Positions 5,542 to 7,594 of a stretch of 7,594 bases of DNA are shown here, one piece after another. A model generated the notes under the pieces. That model did not search any database. It saw only the letters and a list, made by a program, of their open reading frames with translations, and had not been told where the DNA came from. A program made the position numbers and the translations under genes. Each line of letters begins with the position of its first letter. The stretch's first letter is position 1. Source of the stretch: Candidatus Apopatocola equi (GTDB lineage Bacteria > Bacillota > Clostridia > Oscillospirales > Oscillospiraceae); contig JAGHSH010000175.1 in NCBI GenBank assembly GCA_018065965.1, positions 1 through 7,594 on the forward strand, in the 5' to 3' direction.

Positions 5542-6366
5542 TCAGTCGGCGCTGATGTACTGCGCCTTCATGGCGGCCATGGTGCCGTCGGCGATCATTT
5601 CCTCCAGAATGGCGTTCACCTGCTCGAGCAGCTCGGTGTTCTCCTTGGAGAGGGCAAAGGCGTAATCCTCCAGCGCATAGGCGGTATCCAGCACGTGGAG
5701 ACCCTCGTTGACCTTGACAAAGGCCTTGGCAGGCTCGTCGTCGATGATCACGCAATCCACCTTGCCGGAGAGCAGAGCCTGCACGGCGCTGGCCCCGGTG
5801 AAGAAGGCGGTCACATGATCGGCGCCGAAGTCATCCTCAGAGTAAATATGGCCGGTGGTGCTCTCCTGCACGCCCACCATGTAGTCCGCACCCTCGGCGA
5901 AGAGATCATCCACGGAGGTGATGGGGGAGTCGTCCGTTACGATGATGGACTGTCTGGCAGTGGTGTAGCTGATGGTGAAGTTCACGTTCTGCTTCCGCTC
6001 CTCGGTGACCGTAAGACCGGAAACGCCGATGTCCACCTTGCCGGTCTGCACGCTGGTGAGCACGGAGCCGAACTCCATGTCCGCGATCTCCAGCTCCATG
6101 CCCAGCTTGTCGGCAATGTGCTGCAGAATGTCCACCTCAAAGCCCACTATGCTCTCGCCGTCGTCGGCGATGTATTCATAGGGGGGGAAGGCGGCGTTGG
6201 TGCCCATAACGAGCTTTTTGACTCCGGCAGGGGCGGCCTCTTCTGCAGGGGCAGCTGCCGGGGCGGGAGTGGCCTCTTCGGCCTTCGGCGTCTCCTTGGC
6301 TCCGCCGCAGGCGCAGAGAGTAAAGATGAGAGCCAAAGCAAGAAGCAGAGATACCAGTTTTTTCAT
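5542..6366 (-). CDS. Polar amino acid ABC transporter substrate-binding lipoprotein (second, orphan copy)
   Basis: 274-residue solute-binding protein of family 3, paralogous to the one encoded at 1589-2416. By hand alignment about 162 of 225 positions match from residue 51 on, rising to 47 of 50 between residues 161 and 210 (first-copy numbering). Signal peptide 1-19 with lipobox LCAC, lipid Cys20, then an Ala/Pro/Glu-rich linker to about residue 49. The carboxylate-binding Arg of VTEER, the ESTTG loop and the Asp of VIIDDEPAKA are all kept. Lobe-one pocket residues differ (MAGMT versus VSGLT; FSETYATGIQ versus FTISYTTARQ), so ligand choice may differ. The start is the ATG at 6366: AGGAGG at 6376-6381 lies nine bases upstream, and an in-frame extension to 6459 would cross the promoter. 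No permease or ATPase adjoins it; it probably shares the nearby importer. Confidence 0.92.
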   Translation of the reverse strand: MKKLVSLLLALALIFTLCACGGAKETPKAEEATPAPAAAPAEEAAPAGVKKLVMGTNAAFPPYEYIADDGESIVGFEVDILQHIADKLGMELEIADMEFGSVLTSVQTGKVDIGVSGLTVTEERKQNVNFTISYTTARQSIIVTDDSPITSVDDLFAEGADYMVGVQESTTGHIYSEDDFGADHVTAFFTGASAVQALLSGKVDCVIIDDEPAKAFVKVNEGLHVLDTAYALEDYAFALSKENTELLEQVNAILEEMIADGTMAAMKAQYISAD

Positions 6367-6385
6367 TTTCCGTTTCCTCCTGTCA

Positions 6386-6438
6386 AGAATGAATATAAAT
6401 GCTTTAATGCTGACGATTATACACACTGTATTCATTCT
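6386..6438 (-). promoter_or_regulatory. Candidate operator: inverted repeat flanking the -10 box and start point
   Basis: AGAATGAATA at 6386-6395 and its exact reverse complement TATTCATTCT at 6429-6438. One arm lies in the -35/-10 spacer and the other about 14-23 bases into the transcript. The inner arm includes ATATTCAT (minus strand, 6396 to 6389), placed 20 bases after the -10 box as in the first copy. Centres are 43 bases apart, about four helical turns. The regulator is unknown. Confidence 0.45.
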
Positions 6439-6444
6439 CGTCAA
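6416..6444 (-). promoter_or_regulatory. Sigma-A type promoter of the second binding-protein gene
   Basis: On the minus strand, TTGACG (6444-6439), a 17-base spacer, and TATAAT (6421-6416). Start point near 6409, leader about 43 bases. The stretch 6450-6475 just upstream of the -35 box is almost pure A/T, like an UP element, so the promoter is likely strong. Confidence 0.9.
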
Positions 6445-6527
6445 GCCGGAAAAAATCATAAAATATATAAAAACAAGGGAATCTCTTTTGTATATCTATG
6501 CCATATCTGCCCTTTGTGGGATGAATA

Positions 6528-7517
6528 TTATTCGCCGGTTTCCTCCAGCTCCCGACAAAGCTGCGCATAGCGCTCCGCGGTGGGAGCGTCTCCGGCCTCC
6601 ACCTGCAGCTCCCCGGCGCAGCGGGGGGCGATGTGCAGTCCGGGCACATCCAGCCCGTCAGTGAAGTCCGCGCCCGATTCCATGAACAGAGCAGAGAGGG
6701 TGCGCATGAGTCTGGCGCAGTCCCGGCTCTTCACGGTCACAGCGCAGGGATAGCGGCGGCGGGGCGGCTCGGCCGGGACGGGAGCCGGGGGCGCAAAGCG
6801 GGGAAGCCGCCCGGAGAGCACATCCAGATTGGCCTGATAGTAGCTCTCCGGCTCCCCGATGTCCCGCCAGTAGCCGTTCAGCTTCCGGGCGTAGAGGGGC
6901 TCTCCGGCATCCAGCAGGGCGGGGAGCAGCTCGCCGCCGATGTCATAGGCGCCCTCCCCGGGAATAAAGGAAAAGACCCGGGGAGAAAATACGTAGATGC
7001 CCGTGTTGACCAGATCGGTCACCACCTGCCCCCAGGCGGGCTTTTCCACAAAGGCGCGGACACGGCCGAGCCGATCCGTCAGGCACAGCCCGAAGGACAG
7101 GGGCTCTGCCTGCTCCCAAAGACCCAGCACGGCGGCTGCGCCGGTGCTGCGCTGCAGCTGCAGGAGGGGGGTAAGGTCACTGTCCAGCAGGGCGTCCCCG
7201 GAGCAGACCAGAAAGGGCTCGTCTCCCACGAAATCCCGGCATTCCGTCAGCGCCCCTGCCGTGCCCCGGGGGACGGCTTCGATCCGGTAGCTGAGATGTA
7301 CGCCGAAGCGCTCCCCGCTGCCGAAATAGTCCGTGATCGCCTCCGGCAGCGTGCGCAGCGCCAGACACAGCTCCGTAAAGCCGTTTTCCCGGAGGGTCAC
7401 GAGCAGATATTCCAGCACGCTCTTTCCGGCTATGGGCGCCATGGGCTTGGGGATCGAACCGCCGGTAACGGAGGCGAGCCGTGTGCCCCGGCCTCCGGCA
7501 AGGATGATAGCTTTCAT
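6528..7517 (-). CDS. Sugar-phosphate nucleotidyltransferase (mannose-1-phosphate guanylyltransferase-like) with an unusual C-terminal tail
   Basis: 329-residue cytosolic enzyme of the NTP_transferase family, joining a sugar 1-phosphate to an NTP to give an NDP-sugar for cell-surface glycans. Motifs are GGRGTRL (8-14) and PKP (23-25) for nucleotide binding, GTAGAL (85-90), SGDAL with the metal Asp108, FVEKP (156-160), NTGIY (171-175) and YWRDIG (216-221). The catalytic domain ends near 237. A Pro/Arg-rich linker (240-255) follows, then about 70 residues that are not a hexapeptide-repeat domain. They resemble the last domain of phosphomannomutases (DGLDV near 287-291, then LHIAPR and a final helix rich in Ala, Arg and Glu), though the body of such an enzyme is missing. 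Start at 7517 is chosen for AGGAGG at 7525-7530, seven bases upstream; a start at 7538 would precede that site. Sugar and nucleotide specificity are uncertain. Confidence 0.88.
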   Translation of the reverse strand: MKAIILAGGRGTRLASVTGGSIPKPMAPIAGKSVLEYLLVTLRENGFTELCLALRTLPEAITDYFGSGERFGVHLSYRIEAVPRGTAGALTECRDFVGDEPFLVCSGDALLDSDLTPLLQLQRSTGAAAVLGLWEQAEPLSFGLCLTDRLGRVRAFVEKPAWGQVVTDLVNTGIYVFSPRVFSFIPGEGAYDIGGELLPALLDAGEPLYARKLNGYWRDIGEPESYYQANLDVLSGRLPRFAPPAPVPAEPPRRRYPCAVTVKSRDCARLMRTLSALFMESGADFTDGLDVPGLHIAPRCAGELQVEAGDAPTAERYAQLCRELEETGE

Positions 7518-7594
7518 GCAGATGCCTCCTTTTTGCATAGTGTGGCCCCGCCGCAGCAGGAATATGCCCGAAGCTCTTGCAAAACGCGGGCGGG
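7518..7594. other. Upstream region of the nucleotidyltransferase; ribosome binding site only
   Basis: Apart from the AGGAGG site at 7525-7530 (minus strand) I see no convincing -35/-10 pair, gene or repeat in these 77 bases. The promoter, or an upstream co-transcribed gene, probably lies outside the window. Confidence 0.5.

Noticed and set aside
6367..6459. N-terminal extension of the second binding protein to 6459
   Set aside because: The extension would overlap the -10 box and start point. The internal ATG at 6366 has an ideal ribosome binding site and begins a textbook lipoprotein signal peptide.
5533..6570. 345-codon open frame on the plus strand
   Set aside because: Antisense to the second binding-protein gene, running through its promoter; its composition (His, Gly, Ala, Val rich) is that of a reverse-strand shadow.
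1..7594. CRISPR array, tRNA, rRNA, phage or insertion-sequence genes
   Set aside because: No regularly spaced repeats, no cloverleaf-like sequence, no transposase or phage protein in any frame were recognised.

Overview
The window looks like a chromosomal fragment from a GC-rich, low-motility-style gut Firmicute of the Oscillospiraceae/Clostridia type. This is inferred from three Gram-positive-style lipoproteins ending their signal peptides in LCACGG, strong AGGAGG ribosome binding sites, GC-rich third codon positions, a BspA-like leucine-rich-repeat lipoprotein, and a tgtcattgcgag-type palindromic repeat of the kind scattered through such genomes. The exact genus cannot be fixed from the sequence. 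No RNA gene, CRISPR array, insertion sequence or phage gene is visible.

Layout. Bases 2-1231 (+) are an enolase gene cut by the window edge and interrupted by one in-frame TAG. It ends in a clear terminator. The 357-base gap 1232-1588 has no gene: it holds the terminator, a GC palindrome, the dispersed repeat, an AT-rich stretch with a 14-base perfect palindrome, and a consensus promoter. Bases 1589-3974 (+) form a polar amino acid ABC importer operon (binding lipoprotein, HisM/Q-type permease, GlnQ/HisP-type ATPase) closed by a terminator. Bases 4091-5299 (+) encode a leucine-rich-repeat lipoprotein. The convergent spacer 5300-5541 is packed with five hairpins, at least three of which look like terminators. 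Bases 5542-6366 (-) encode a second, paralogous amino acid binding lipoprotein with its own strong promoter. Bases 6528-7517 (-) encode a sugar-phosphate nucleotidyltransferase.

How the genes work together. The first binding protein, permease and ATPase make one complete importer. The second binding protein has no permease or ATPase beside it and is about 72% identical to the first over the mature domain (hand count), so it most likely docks on the same permease with a different ligand preference. The two binding-protein genes also share promoter geometry and a leader element (ATATTCAT exactly 20 bases after the -10 box), which suggests common control. Enolase and the nucleotidyltransferase are metabolic neighbours without an obvious functional link to the transporter.

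The points most worth a second look are the amber codon in enolase, the duplicated binding proteins with a shared leader element, the hairpin-packed convergent spacer, and the C-terminal tail of the nucleotidyltransferase, which resembles the last domain of a phosphomannomutase. None of these is proof of a new system; most of the window is ordinary housekeeping and transport.
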